The notes under the pieces are model-generated. The model made no database searches. It had not been told where the DNA came from and worked only from the letters and a program-made list of their open reading frames with translations. From positions 2,746,501-2,810,500 of the forward strand of contig NZ_AP028156.1 in the NCBI RefSeq assembly GCF_033096465.1: DNA of 64,000 nt, written 5' to 3'. Below, in pieces: positions 44,330-53,820 of this stretch (position 1 is the first letter of the stretch; every line of letters starts with the position of its first letter). The position numbers and the translations under genes were made by a program. The stretch comes from Blautia luti (GTDB lineage Bacteria; Bacillota; Clostridia; Lachnospirales; Lachnospiraceae).

Positions 44330-47300
44330 TTATTTAAAATATTCCACTCCAGACTCAAAGATCTTAATATCCTGCTCCCCATAGATATTAATAGCAACAC
44401 CATCCCCGCGACGTTCACTATGTGCCATCTTACCAAGGATACGTCCATCCGGGCTGGTAATACCTTCAATGTTCATATAAGAACCATTGACATTCCATTC
44501 TTCATCAACACTGAGCTGTCCATCCGGAGTTACATACTGAGTTGCAACCTGTCCGTTTGCAAACAGTTTCTGCAGCCATTCTTCATTAGCAACGAAACGT
44601 CCCTCACCATGTGAAGCCGGGTTACAGTAAACACCACCAAGCTGTGCCTTCTGCAGCCAAGGAGATTTATTACTAACAACCTTAGTATAAACCATCTTGG
44701 AGATATGACGTCCGATGGTATTAAATGTCAGTGTAGGAGAATCTGCCTTCTGTCCACAGATCTCACCGTAAGGTACAAGACCAAGCTTGATCAGAGCCTG
44801 GAATCCGTTACAGATACCAAGTGCCAGACCGTCTCTTTCATTAATCAGCTTCATAACAGCTTCTTTGATCTTCGCATTCTGGAATGCAGTTGCAAAGAAT
44901 TTCGCGGAACCATCCGGTTCGTCACCTGCGGAGAATCCGCCCGGGAACATGATGATCTGTGCCTGATCGATTGCTTTCTCAAAAAGCTCTACAGAGTCAT
45001 GGATATCTTCAGCAGTCAGGTTTTTGAATACTTTTACATCCACCTCTGCACCTGCACGCTCGAATGCACGTGTGCTGTCATACTCGCAGTTTGTTCCAGG
45101 GAATACAGGAATAAATACGCGAGGTTTCGCAACTTTGTTCTTGCATACATAAATGCTGTCTGCACGATAAAGTTTCTCATCTCTGTCAGCTGCCTCTTTG
45201 TCATTCTCAGAAGAAACTGTCTTAAATACTTTTTCCAGAGTACCTTTCCATGCGTTTTCAGCTTCGCCTACAGTGATCACTGTATTTCCATAGGAGAAGT
45301 TACCGTCAGCAGTTACTTCACCGATCACTGTATAAGTGATGGAAAGCTCACCAACTTTACCATCCGGAACTTCCAGGATAATATCACCAAATCCAGGTGC
45401 AAAGAAATCTCTCGGATCAAGGTTATGTTCGATCTTCACGCCCATGCCATTACCAAATGCCATCTTTGCAACTGCAGCTGCAATACCATGGCGGTCAAGT
45501 GCATAAGCAGAAACAACCTTGCCGTCCTGCATATCTTTATGAAGTTTTTCATACTGATCCATGATTCCTGCATAATCCGGCAGATCATACTGATCCTTCG
45601 GCGCGCGAAGCCATACCAGTTTGTTTCCTGCTTTCTTTAATTCCGGTGTGATCACATCCTGGATCTTCGCAACGTCAACAGCGAAAGATACCAGTGTCGG
45701 AGGTACGTCAATATCATTGAATGTACCGGACATACTGTCCTTACCACCGATAGATGGAAGTCCAAATCCCATCTGTGCTGCATAAGCACCGAGAAGTGCT
45801 GCGAAAGGCTGGCTCCATCTCTTAGGATCTTCTGTCATACGACGGAAGTATTCCTGGAATGTGAAACGAATTTTCTTATAGTCACCGCCTGTAGCCACAA
45901 TTCTTGCAACGGATTCTGTTACTGCATAAGCAGCTCCGTGATATGGGCTCCAGGAAGATAAGTACGGGTCAAAACCATAGCTCATCATGGTTACGGTATC
46001 TGTCTTGCCATTCTGTACCGGAACTTTTGCAACCATGGACTGAGTTTCTGTAAGCTGATATTTACCGCCATATGGCATAAATACGCTGCCTGCTCCGATA
46101 GAACCGTCGAACATTTCCACAAGTCCTTTCTGGGAGCATACATTTAAGTCTGCAAGAGTTTCCATCCATTTTGCTTTTACATCTGCAACGTCCGGGCGTT
46201 CTTCAAAGAGATTACCTTCTTTATTCGGGATTTCTACTTCTACAGTTGTTTCCTGATGTGCACCGTTGGTATCCAGGAATGCACGGGAAATATTTACGAT
46301 CTCCTTACCTCGCCATACAAGTACCAGACGAGGATCCTCTGTTACAACAGCAACAGGAATTGCCTCCAGGTTCTCTTCATTTGCATAGCCAAGGAAAGTA
46401 TCTACATCTTTCGGATCAACTACGACAGCCATACGTTCCTGAGATTCGGAAATTGCGATCTCAGTTCCGTCAAGACCTGCATATTTCTTCGGAACCTTGT
46501 CAAGGTCTACTCTAAGACCTGCTGCCAACTCACCGATAGCAACGGAAACACCGCCTGCACCAAAGTCATTACATTTCTTGATGATATGGCTGACTTCTTC
46601 ACGGCGGAACATACGCTGGATCTTACGCTCAGTAGGAGCATTACCTTTCTGAACCTCAGCGCCGCACACTTCGATAGAAGCTTCTGTATGAACCTTGGAA
46701 GAACCGGTAGCACCACCGATACCGTCACGTCCTGTACGTCCTCCAAGTAAGATAATGATATCTCCCGGATCAGAATTCTCACGGATAACCGCACGTCTGG
46801 GAGCAGCACCCATAACAGCACCGATCTCCATACGTTTTGCCACATAATTTGGATGATAAACTTCTTTTACATAACCTGTTGCAAGACCAATCTGGTTTCC
46901 ATAGGAACTGTAACCATGAGCTGCGCTTCTTACCAGTTTCTTCTGCGGAAGTTTACCCTTGAGAGTTTCTTTTACAGAAACAGTAGGATCTGCCGCACCA
47001 GTTACACGCATTGCCTGATATACATAGGTACGTCCTGAAAGCGGGTCGCGGATCGCACCGCCAAGGCAGGTAGCTGCACCACCGAATGGCTCGATCTCAG
47101 TAGGATGGTTATGTGTCTCATTCTTGAAGTTGATCAGCCATTCCTCTTCTTTACCGTCAACATCTACAGGAACTACAATACTGCAGGCATTGATCTCATC
47201 AGATTCTTCCTGATCAGCAAGCTTTCCTTCTGCTTTCAGTTTCTTCATAGCCATCAGAGCCAGGTCCATCAGGCAGACAAATTTGTCCTTGCGACCCTTG

Positions 47301-48094
47301 TAAAGCTCTTCTCTGTCAGCAAGATATTTGTTGTAGGTATCTACGATCGGTGCCTTGTAATCACCTTCGTCAAATTTTACATCTGTCAGCTCTGTGGAGA
47401 AGGTTGTATGACGGCAGTGATCAGACCAGTAGGTATCCAGTACACGAATCTCTGTCATAGACGGGTCACGTTTCTCTTCTTCCTTGAAATAATGCTGGAT
47501 ATGCTGGAAATCCTTGAATGTCATTGCAAGATTTAAGGAAGCATAAAGTTCCTTTAATTCTGCTTCCGGCATCTCCTTGAATCCATCGAAAATCTTAACA
47601 TCTTCCGGTTCCGGGAATACAGTTACCAGTGTTTCCGGTTTCTGCAGACCTGTCTCACGGGAATCTACAGGATTGATGCAGTGATGCTTGATGGCATCAA
47701 ATTCTTCATCTGTGATAGTTCCTTCAATCACATAAGTAGTTGCGGAACGAATGATAGGCTGTGCGTTCTCATCTAGGAACTGTACACACTGAACAGCGGA
47801 ATCAGCTCTCTGGTCGAACTGTCCCGGTAAAAATTCTACTGAGAAAATGCGGGAGCCTGCTGCTGCCTCAAAATTTTCCAGATATAAATCGTCTACAGGT
47901 GGCTCTGCAAAAACAGTTTTGCATGCTTTATCAAAAACTTCATCAGAAATATTCTCTACATCATAGCGGATCAGCACACGGACTGCTGTTACGGATTTGA
48001 TTCCCAGATAGCTGCTGATCTCATGTTTTAATTCCTTTGCCTGTACAGCGAAGGCCGGTTTCTTTTCTACATAGACACGTCTTACGTTACTCAT
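44330..48094 (-). CDS. purL: Phosphoribosylformylglycinamidine synthase, single-chain
   Basis: A 1254-aa enzyme for the fourth step of purine synthesis, converting FGAR, glutamine and ATP to FGAM. The synthase half shows DTYWSDHCRHTTFSTEL, NFKNETHNHPTEIEPFGGAA and GLPSIGGKDSMSGTF; the C-terminal glutaminase half has FPGTNCEYDS, MFPGGFSAGD and the catalytic cysteine in LGICNGFQALIKLG. Many Bacillota split this into PurSQL, but Lachnospiraceae often have the long fused form. Start follows AAAGGAGTTTCT. It stands alone, divergent from a LysR regulator, without other pur genes nearby. Confidence 0.96.
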   Translation of the reverse strand: MSNVRRVYVEKKPAFAVQAKELKHEISSYLGIKSVTAVRVLIRYDVENISDEVFDKACKTVFAEPPVDDLYLENFEAAAGSRIFSVEFLPGQFDQRADSAVQCVQFLDENAQPIIRSATTYVIEGTITDEEFDAIKHHCINPVDSRETGLQKPETLVTVFPEPEDVKIFDGFKEMPEAELKELYASLNLAMTFKDFQHIQHYFKEEEKRDPSMTEIRVLDTYWSDHCRHTTFSTELTDVKFDEGDYKAPIVDTYNKYLADREELYKGRKDKFVCLMDLALMAMKKLKAEGKLADQEESDEINACSIVVPVDVDGKEEEWLINFKNETHNHPTEIEPFGGAATCLGGAIRDPLSGRTYVYQAMRVTGAADPTVSVKETLKGKLPQKKLVRSAAHGYSSYGNQIGLATGYVKEVYHPNYVAKRMEIGAVMGAAPRRAVIRENSDPGDIIILLGGRTGRDGIGGATGSSKVHTEASIEVCGAEVQKGNAPTERKIQRMFRREEVSHIIKKCNDFGAGGVSVAIGELAAGLRVDLDKVPKKYAGLDGTEIAISESQERMAVVVDPKDVDTFLGYANEENLEAIPVAVVTEDPRLVLVWRGKEIVNISRAFLDTNGAHQETTVEVEIPNKEGNLFEERPDVADVKAKWMETLADLNVCSQKGLVEMFDGSIGAGSVFMPYGGKYQLTETQSMVAKVPVQNGKTDTVTMMSYGFDPYLSSWSPYHGAAYAVTESVARIVATGGDYKKIRFTFQEYFRRMTEDPKRWSQPFAALLGAYAAQMGFGLPSIGGKDSMSGTFNDIDVPPTLVSFAVDVAKIQDVITPELKKAGNKLVWLRAPKDQYDLPDYAGIMDQYEKLHKDMQDGKVVSAYALDRHGIAAAVAKMAFGNGMGVKIEHNLDPRDFFAPGFGDIILEVPDGKVGELSITYTVIGEVTADGNFSYGNTVITVGEAENAWKGTLEKVFKTVSSENDKEAADRDEKLYRADSIYVCKNKVAKPRVFIPVFPGTNCEYDSTRAFERAGAEVDVKVFKNLTAEDIHDSVELFEKAIDQAQIIMFPGGFSAGDEPDGSAKFFATAFQNAKIKEAVMKLINERDGLALGICNGFQALIKLGLVPYGEICGQKADSPTLTFNTIGRHISKMVYTKVVSNKSPWLQKAQLGGVYCNPASHGEGRFVANEEWLQKLFANGQVATQYVTPDGQLSVDEEWNVNGSYMNIEGITSPDGRILGKMAHSERRGDGVAINIYGEQDIKIFESGVEYFK

Positions 48095-48352
48095 AGAAAC
48101 TCCTTTCTTATGTATGCATTGTTTTAAAAATGCTTGACTATTGCTTCTTTTATAGTATCATAGGAAATATCATTAGTAAAATTAATATATCTTATATTTT
48201 TTATTAATACAGTTAATTAATCACCGTTCACACTCCACTGTCGACGAGATATTGGGGAATGAGTATGCCAAAATCCCGAGACATACAATCTAAAGTTCCA
48301 TTGTTGCCGACAATTTGTATCATCACATTATTTTATGAAAGGATTTATTTCT

Positions 48353-49231
48353 ATGGATATTAATCTGGAATTATACAAAGTATTCTACTATGTTGCCACC
48401 ACCCTCAGCTTCTCTGAAGCTTCCCGGCAGCTTTTTATCTCCCAGTCAGCAGTCAGCCAGTCTATCAAGACTCTGGAAAAAAAGCTGAATCATCCTCTTT
48501 TTATCCGAAGTACCAAGAAAGTATTATTAACTCCTGAAGGAGAACTTCTGCTCCAGCATGTAAAACCTGCGCTCCAGCTTCTGGATGAGGGAGAATCTCT
48601 CCTGTCCGGAGACAATCTGCTGAAAGGTCAGCTGCGTATCGCTGCCAGCGATACGATCTGCCGGTATTTTCTCATTGATTATCTGCAGAAATTCCATCAG
48701 ACCTATCCTGATGTCCGCATTAAAGTCACAAACAGTACCTCCATCGGCTGTGCAGAGCTTCTGGAAAAGGGTCAGGCAGATCTTATTGTATGCAACTGTC
48801 CCAATTCCAGGCTTGGCAGTCATTTTCAGACACGTGTGCTAAAAGAATTCCACGATGTATTCGTTGCCAATACGGATTACTTTCCTGTACACACTGTTCA
48901 GACCGAACTGCAGGAGCTTCTGAACTATCCGATCCTGATGCTTTCCCCCAAAAGTACCACCAGCGAATATTTGCGGGAAGCATTTACAGCCCATAATCTC
49001 AAGCTTCTTCCTGAAGTAGAGTTAAACAGTAATGACCTGCTTCTGGACCTGGCACGGATCGGACTGGGAATTGCCTGTGTTCCTGATTATATGTTAAAAG
49101 AAAATGATCAGCTGACACCGCTCATGTTAAAAGAGCCTCTTCCCGGACGTCAGCTTATACTTGCCCAGCATGACAGTCTTACTGTCTCTCAGGCTGCTGA
49201 ACGCTTTATTGAAATGTTTACTTCCATATAA
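48353..49231 (+). CDS. LysR-family transcriptional regulator
   Basis: A 292-aa regulator. The N-terminal winged helix-turn-helix reads LYKVFYYVATTLSFSEASRQ and FISQSAVSQSIKTLEKKL (about residues 6-48); the remainder is a substrate-binding-like effector domain (LRIAASDTICRYFL, IGLGIACVPDYML). The ATG at 48353 is preferred to one at 48335 because it gives the usual MDINLELYKVF opening and has AAAGG ten bases before it. It is divergent from purL with a 258-bp gap, so purL is a candidate target, but the effector is unknown. Confidence 0.88.
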   Translation: MDINLELYKVFYYVATTLSFSEASRQLFISQSAVSQSIKTLEKKLNHPLFIRSTKKVLLTPEGELLLQHVKPALQLLDEGESLLSGDNLLKGQLRIAASDTICRYFLIDYLQKFHQTYPDVRIKVTNSTSIGCAELLEKGQADLIVCNCPNSRLGSHFQTRVLKEFHDVFVANTDYFPVHTVQTELQELLNYPILMLSPKSTTSEYLREAFTAHNLKLLPEVELNSNDLLLDLARIGLGIACVPDYMLKENDQLTPLMLKEPLPGRQLILAQHDSLTVSQAAERFIEMFTSI

Positions 49232-49233
49232 TA

Positions 49234-49306
49234 AAAGAAGTCCTCACTCAGTACTGAAACAACAATTTTTATAATCGCGTTTCTTACTGAATGAGAACTT
49301 CTTTTT
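49234..49306. terminator. Bidirectional terminator between the LysR gene and mrp
   Basis: Long arms AAGAAGT..CTCA..TCAGTA and TACTGA..TGAG..ACTTCTT pair across a loop of about 30 bases, with A- and T-runs at the outer ends serving both convergent genes. Confidence 0.75.
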
Positions 49307-49307
49307 C

Positions 49308-50135
49308 TTATTTCGGCATTACAGCCAGTGCATCAGTAATATACTGATTATCGATTGCTGCAAAGAATCCGCCGTCTGCCTTGGTTGCATAATCCATATC
49401 AATCGGCATTTTTCCAAGTACAGGAACCTTCAGCTCTGCTGCGATTTCATCAATATGGCTCTCACCAAAGACTTTGATCTCTTTTCCGCAGTCCGGACAT
49501 TTCACATAGCTGTAGTTCTCTACGATTCCAAGTACCGGTATCTTCATCATCTCAGCCATATTAAAGGCTTTCTTAACGATCATCTTAACCAGATCCTGAG
49601 GTGATGTTACGATCACGATTCCTTCGATCGGCAGAGACTGGAATGCTGTAAGCGGAACATCACCTGTTCCAGGAGGCATATCCACAAACAGATAGTCTAC
49701 GTCGCCCCAGATAACATCTGTCCAGAACTGTTTTACCATATTTGCCAGTACCGGACCTCTCCAGATAACAGGAGTATCTTCTGTAGGAAGCAGAAGGTTA
49801 ATAGACATTACCTTGATCCCATTGGCTGTCACCATCGGGAAGATTCCGTCGTCATTGGCCTGTGCTGCACCCTTCAGCCCGTACATTTTCGGGATGGAAG
49901 GACCGGTGATATCTGCATCCATGATACCAACTTTATATCCCTGGGCAGCCATCATATTGGCGAGAGAACCTGTCACAAAGGATTTACCTACTCCACCCTT
50001 ACCGCTGACTACTCCGATCACATGTTTTACATTTGAGTGAGCATTCATCTCTGCAAGAAGGCTCTGTGGTTTCTTACTGGAACAGCCTTCACAGCTTGAC
50101 TTGTCACATGAAGTGTTGCTACATTCTTTTGCCAT
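49308..50135 (-). CDS. Mrp/NBP35-family iron-sulfur carrier ATPase
   Basis: A 275-aa P-loop ATPase that carries and transfers Fe-S clusters. The deviant Walker A is VVSGKGGVGKSFV (about residues 35-47), with DADITGPSIPKMYG and VDMPPGTGDVPLT following. The C-terminal CPDCG holds the CXXC pair that bridges a cluster in the dimer, and the N-terminus adds a second Cys cluster (CSNTSCDKSSCEGC) found in NBP35-like versions. The ATG at 50135 follows AAAGGAGAAAGTATT; a longer frame starts at 50162. It lies 53 bases after a CsoR-type sensor gene, probably in one operon. Confidence 0.92.
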   Translation of the reverse strand: MAKECSNTSCDKSSCEGCSSKKPQSLLAEMNAHSNVKHVIGVVSGKGGVGKSFVTGSLANMMAAQGYKVGIMDADITGPSIPKMYGLKGAAQANDDGIFPMVTANGIKVMSINLLLPTEDTPVIWRGPVLANMVKQFWTDVIWGDVDYLFVDMPPGTGDVPLTAFQSLPIEGIVIVTSPQDLVKMIVKKAFNMAEMMKIPVLGIVENYSYVKCPDCGKEIKVFGESHIDEIAAELKVPVLGKMPIDMDYATKADGGFFAAIDNQYITDALAVMPK

Positions 50136-50187
50136 AATACTTTCTCCTTTATATTTACGCACAGGATCTGTGCGCTGATTACTGATC

Positions 50188-50535
50188 TTATTTCATAAAT
50201 CTGTCGATTGCGATCTCCAGCTCTTTGATCGCATCTTTATCACCATGCTCCACTGCATCTACAATACAGTGTTCGATATGATCCTGCAGTATGATCTTAC
50301 CTGTATTATTGATGGCAGATTTCACTGCTGACAGCTGTATCAGAACTTCGCTGCAGTCCCTGCCGTCCTCGATCATACGCTTGATGGATTCCATATGTCC
50401 AATGGCTCTTGACATCCTGTTCAGTACAGCCTTCGTATGCGCATGACTGTGATGATGTACATGTTCCTCATGAGAATGCTCAACTACAGTACCATCCTCC
50501 AGCACATGTACATGTGTTTTTTGTTCTTCGTCCAT
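50188..50535 (-). CDS. CsoR/FrmR-family metal-sensing repressor with His-rich N-terminus
   Basis: A 115-aa all-helical repressor of the CsoR/RcnR/FrmR family. The core has RMSRAIGHMESIKRMIEDGR, the conserved first cysteine in RDCSEVL (about residue 61) and the His/Cys pair in ILQDHIEHCI (about 85-89), the C-H-C pattern of copper-type sensors. The first 35 residues are unusual: HSHEEHVHHHSHAH, a metal-binding tail. It precedes mrp in the same direction, and may regulate it in response to copper or another metal; no metal transporter gene is adjacent. Confidence 0.88.
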   Translation of the reverse strand: MDEEQKTHVHVLEDGTVVEHSHEEHVHHHSHAHTKAVLNRMSRAIGHMESIKRMIEDGRDCSEVLIQLSAVKSAINNTGKIILQDHIEHCIVDAVEHGDKDAIKELEIAIDRFMK

Positions 50536-50600
50536 AACATTCTCCTCTCTGTTTCAGAACATGTTTATCTTATGCCGTAAGTAATATTATACCACATTTA

Positions 50601-50828
50601 TCAAATTTCTGTAAAGGAACAACGCTGTTTTATTTGGGAAGTTGTAATGTCAAATATGATCGTGCCGTCTTCGAGGACTGTTTTTTCATAAGAAACTTCT
50701 TTTCCCTTGAATTTATTTCTGATATATTCCTCGGGATCATCCAGTTCCAATTCCTCCACAAATACATCCCGCATCTGGTTCCGTGGACATTTATTAAAAA
50801 TTTCCCATATCAGCTCATATTCTTTCAT
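50601..50828 (-). CDS. Small conserved-looking protein, function unknown
   Basis: A 75-aa soluble protein, MKEYELIWEIFNKCPRNQ at the start, with an acidic middle (VEELELDDPEEYI) and a beta-rich C-terminus (KTVLEDGTIIFDITTS). The ATG at 50828 follows AGAGG with eight bases spacing; an in-frame TTG at 50834 is less likely. It stands alone between the metal sensor and xpt. I do not recognise it. Confidence 0.6.
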   Translation of the reverse strand: MKEYELIWEIFNKCPRNQMRDVFVEELELDDPEEYIRNKFKGKEVSYEKTVLEDGTIIFDITTSQIKQRCSFTEI

Positions 50829-50944
50829 GATCAATACCTCTCTTATTTTTTCTCTTCCTGATTCGTCTTATTTCATCCTGCGTGGAATTTTTTCCATCTA
50901 TTTCAGGATATTATAATTATTTTCTTCTTTTTTGTCAAAAATAA

Positions 50945-50973
50945 TTGTACTTAAAGAAATTATAGCGTATCAT
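50945..50973 (+). promoter_or_regulatory. Promoter of xpt
   Basis: TTGTAC (50945-50950), 17 bases, TATCAT (50968-50973). The leader to the ATG is only about 45 bases, too short for a purine riboswitch. Confidence 0.55.
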
Positions 50974-50975
50974 AG

Positions 50976-51005
50976 ATGTAATTACCAATAGCAAAATAAT
51001 TACAT
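50976..51005. promoter_or_regulatory. Inverted repeat over the xpt transcription start
   Basis: ATGTAATTA (50976-50984) and TAATTACAT (50997-51005) are a perfect 9-bp inverted repeat with a 12-base gap directly after the -10, an arrangement fitting a repressor operator. Confidence 0.5.
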
Positions 51006-51025
51006 ATACAAAAGGAGAGAAATCT

Positions 51026-51598
51026 ATGAAGCTTTTAAAAGACCGAATTCTTAAGGATGGAGTTGTAAAACCGGGAAATATTTTAAAAGTAGACAGTTTC
51101 TTAAATCATCAGATGGATATTACTCTCATCAATGAAATCGGTAAAGAATTCAAACGCCGTTTTTCTGACTGTCCCATTACTAAAATCCTTACTATCGAAG
51201 CTTCCGGTATCGGTATTGCCTGTATTGCTGCCCAGTACTTCGATGTACCTGTCATTTTCGCCAAAAAGGCTCAGAGCGTAAATCTGGACGGCGAAATGTA
51301 TACTACAAAGGTAGAATCTTTTACACACAAGAAAGTATATGATGTGATCCTTTCCAAGAAATTCCTCGGACCGGAGGACCACGTTCTTCTCATCGATGAT
51401 TTCCTTGCAAACGGATGTGCTCTTCTGGGACTGATCGATATCGTAAAGAAGTCCGGAGCAACCCTGGAAGGTGCCGGTATCGTTATTGAAAAAGGCTTCC
51501 AGCACGGCGGTCAGCAGATCCGTGATATGGGTATCCGTCTGGAATCTCTTGCCATCGTAGATTCCATGTCTGATGATTCCCTTACATTCAGAGACTGA
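51026..51598 (+). CDS. xpt: Xanthine phosphoribosyltransferase
   Basis: A 190-aa type I phosphoribosyltransferase that converts xanthine and PRPP to XMP for purine salvage. Opening [20 protein letters not shown] and NHQMD fit Xpt; the PRPP-binding loop is [14 protein letters not shown] (about residues 124-137). [20 protein letters not shown] and the AKKAQS stretch are also typical. Strong ribosome site AAAGGAGAGAAATCT. It is monocistronic, ending in a strong terminator; the NCS2 permease that could import its substrate is 27 kb away. Confidence 0.94.
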   Translation: MKLLKDRILKDGVVKPGNILKVDSFLNHQMDITLINEIGKEFKRRFSDCPITKILTIEASGIGIACIAAQYFDVPVIFAKKAQSVNLDGEMYTTKVESFTHKKVYDVILSKKFLGPEDHVLLIDDFLANGCALLGLIDIVKKSGATLEGAGIVIEKGFQHGGQQIRDMGIRLESLAIVDSMSDDSLTFRD

Positions 51599-51640
51599 TC
51601 CTTTCTTTTCCTGATCAGTATAAATAAGACTTTATAAAAC

Positions 51641-51684
51641 AAGGCAGAAGCGCTGCATTTTAAGTACGCTTCTGCCTTATTTTT
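51641..51684. terminator. Bidirectional terminator after xpt
   Basis: AAGGCAGAAGCG (51641-51652) pairs with CGCTTCTGCCTT (51667-51678), followed by ATTTTT on the plus strand; the minus-strand lipoprotein gene also ends here. Confidence 0.88.
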
Positions 51685-53170
51685 ATGACTGCTTTAATGT
51701 AACTCTGGCTGCCGGTGTGGAAGTCGGCTGTTCAGATACGGAGGTTTCCGATGTCTGAGTCGGCTGTGGAGTTACACATGCCTGCGCGTTCCCGGTTAAT
51801 TCTTCAGCTGCAGATGATGTCTGAACATCTTCCGGAGCTTCTGTTACCTGTGGTACAGATGTTGTCTCCGGTACAGGTGTCGGGGTTGGGGTAGGATCCG
51901 GTTTAATCTCATCTTCTGTGTAAGTTCCATTGTCTACCAGGATCTGATAATTATCTTTATCTATGATCTGTGCTGTACAGGTAAAAGTACCTACGATCTT
52001 CACTCCATTATCATACTGGGAATAATCCTTTACATCCACCTTTTCTCCTGTAAGATAATCAATCGCCATCTGTGCACCGCCCTGTGCCAGTTCCTTTCTG
52101 TCCGTAAATGTGGTAAAGGAAAGTTCTTCTTCTGCCACATCCTTCACTGCCTGTGCCTCACTTCCACAACCGGTGATCATTGGCCATTCTTCACTTCCAG
52201 GTACCAGTTCCTGTTCTCTTAACACATCCTGCACCGCATAGGTGAATCCATCATAGGCAGTGCAGATAATATCCGGTGTTTTCTCCTGGGTATAGAATTC
52301 ACTGATAATGGATTCCATCCTTTCTCTGGCTGAATTTTCACTCCATCTCATAATTCCGGTATCGTCAAACGCAGTAAGGCCTGACTTACATACCAGAGTT
52401 CCGTCGTCCAAATATTCCTGAAGCACTTCCATAATTCCATTGTTCAAAAAAAGCGCCCCGTTATCATCCGGAGATCCCATCAGAAATTCAATGGTATAAG
52501 ATTTCTTATCATCTCTGGCTTTATCCAGATCCATTTTCTTTACAATTTCTTTGGCAATTTCCTGACCGATTGCTCTCGTATCATAAGATGCATAATAATT
52601 TACAGCTGCAGTGTCACAGATCAGTTTATCATAGGAAATAACCGGAATACTGTTTTCTTTGGCAGTTTCCAGCACATCTTTCAGCGCATACGGATCCACC
52701 GGATCAATGATCATAGCAGAAACCTGCTCATCAATAAATTCCTGGATCTGTGAAATCTGAACAGAAGAATTCCCTTCTGCATTTTTTACCTGTGCTTCAT
52801 ATCCGCCTTCTGCAATGGTCTGGGTCATTTTTTCCTCATCACTGGCAGCATTGTCATCGTTTTCAGGAAGAAGAACACCTATGATTCCTTCCGGCTCTTT
52901 TGTTTCTGTTTCACTGTCAGATTCCTCTTCCACTGTATCTTTCTGAGTTAAATCACTGCTCTCTGCTGAATCTGAATCCGTGTCGTTCTCTGCAGAGCCG
53001 GTAATTTCACCTTCCACTTTCTCGCCTTCCTCTGTAAGTTCTCCCACGCCCTCTTCCTCTACCTGGGCACTTTCATTTGCAGCTTCTTTTGCTTCATTAT
53101 TTCCACATCCCGACAGGAGCATGGAAGTAACCACTGCTCCCAGCAAAATTCCTGCTGTTCTTTTTTTCAT
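51683..53170 (-). CDS. Sugar-binding-type periplasmic binding lipoprotein, orphan
   Basis: A 495-aa lipoprotein: signal with lipobox LLSGC, an Asp/Glu/Ser-rich linker to about residue 95, then a type I periplasmic-binding fold (GIIGVLLPENDD, MIIDPVDPYALKDVLETAKE, IPVISYDKLICDT, TGCGSEAQAVKDV) like xylose- and galactose-binding proteins, and a Pro/Thr/Ser-rich tail with TPTPTPVPETT. Acidic linker and tail on both sides are unusual for transport proteins. No ABC permease or ATPase is adjacent; it follows a small HTH regulator and the MurT/GatD operon. It could feed a transporter elsewhere or act as a sensor. The ATG at 53170 follows AAAGGATCATGCT. Confidence 0.8.
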   Translation of the reverse strand: MKKRTAGILLGAVVTSMLLSGCGNNEAKEAANESAQVEEEGVGELTEEGEKVEGEITGSAENDTDSDSAESSDLTQKDTVEEESDSETETKEPEGIIGVLLPENDDNAASDEEKMTQTIAEGGYEAQVKNAEGNSSVQISQIQEFIDEQVSAMIIDPVDPYALKDVLETAKENSIPVISYDKLICDTAAVNYYASYDTRAIGQEIAKEIVKKMDLDKARDDKKSYTIEFLMGSPDDNGALFLNNGIMEVLQEYLDDGTLVCKSGLTAFDDTGIMRWSENSARERMESIISEFYTQEKTPDIICTAYDGFTYAVQDVLREQELVPGSEEWPMITGCGSEAQAVKDVAEEELSFTTFTDRKELAQGGAQMAIDYLTGEKVDVKDYSQYDNGVKIVGTFTCTAQIIDKDNYQILVDNGTYTEDEIKPDPTPTPTPVPETTSVPQVTEAPEDVQTSSAAEELTGNAQACVTPQPTQTSETSVSEQPTSTPAARVTLKQS

Positions 53171-53204
53171 AGCATGATCCTTTCTACGTGTCATTGTGTT
53201 GCTT

Positions 53205-53816
53205 TTATTTCTCAATTCCCTTATAATCTCTGGCAATGCTCTTCAGATAGTCTCTGTAAGCAGCAGCCACCTTCTTTGGCTTTAAGATATGCACGCTTCT
53301 GCCCATGGATACCAGCCAGCCGAAAAAGGCCTTATCCGGCTCTGTCTGCAGGTTCACTACGAAACTGTCGTCTCCCTTTAATTTACAGGGAAAACCATCC
53401 CCCAGTACTCTGCGCACCTCATTCCTCACAGAATTTCTGCAAAGGAGTTTTATTTCTTTGGAATTCTCATCCTGCTTCGGTATGTTTACTGAAATCTGCA
53501 TTTTCTCGTTCTTCGCTTCAGCCTGTGGTTCTGTGGTCTGCAGCTCTGTCTTCTGTTCTATCTGTACCTGAGAAGCCCCGGACTCATTTTCCTCCTGATA
53601 ATAGCCGCCTTCTTTGCCACGTCTGTACTGGATCTTCATTCCGAATTCACGCAGAGTTTCCATATCATCATAAATGCTTTTCCTCTCTGCCTTGATTCCC
53701 TGTTCTTCCAGTCTGTTCAGGATTTCCTGCATGGTAACAGGGTTCTCCTTGCTGCTTTCATTGAGCATTCTTTCCAGATATAATACTTTTGCTTTCTGAT
53801 TATATGATCTCGCCAT
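53205..53816 (-). CDS. HTH transcriptional regulator, WYL-type without a clear WYL core
   Basis: A 203-aa protein. The N-terminus is a DeoR-like helix-turn-helix (AKVLYLERMLNES, TMQEILNRLEEQGIKAERKS, IYDDMETLREFGM), followed by RRGKEGGYY, a Gln/Glu-rich linker and a C-terminal half (IKLLCRNSVRNEVRRVLGDG, WLVSMGRSVHILKPKKVA) like the C-terminal extension of WYL regulators. The central WYL ligand domain appears to be missing or replaced by the linker. It lies 4 bases after gatD and 34 bases before the binding lipoprotein gene, and may control that gene or the operon. Confidence 0.75.
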   Translation of the reverse strand: MARSYNQKAKVLYLERMLNESSKENPVTMQEILNRLEEQGIKAERKSIYDDMETLREFGMKIQYRRGKEGGYYQEENESGASQVQIEQKTELQTTEPQAEAKNEKMQISVNIPKQDENSKEIKLLCRNSVRNEVRRVLGDGFPCKLKGDDSFVVNLQTEPDKAFFGWLVSMGRSVHILKPKKVAAAYRDYLKSIARDYKGIEK

Positions 53817-53820
53817 AAAA

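Noticed and set aside
44705..45640. 311-codon frame opposite purL
   Set aside because: Antisense to conserved PurL sequence, with no ribosome site or plausible composition.
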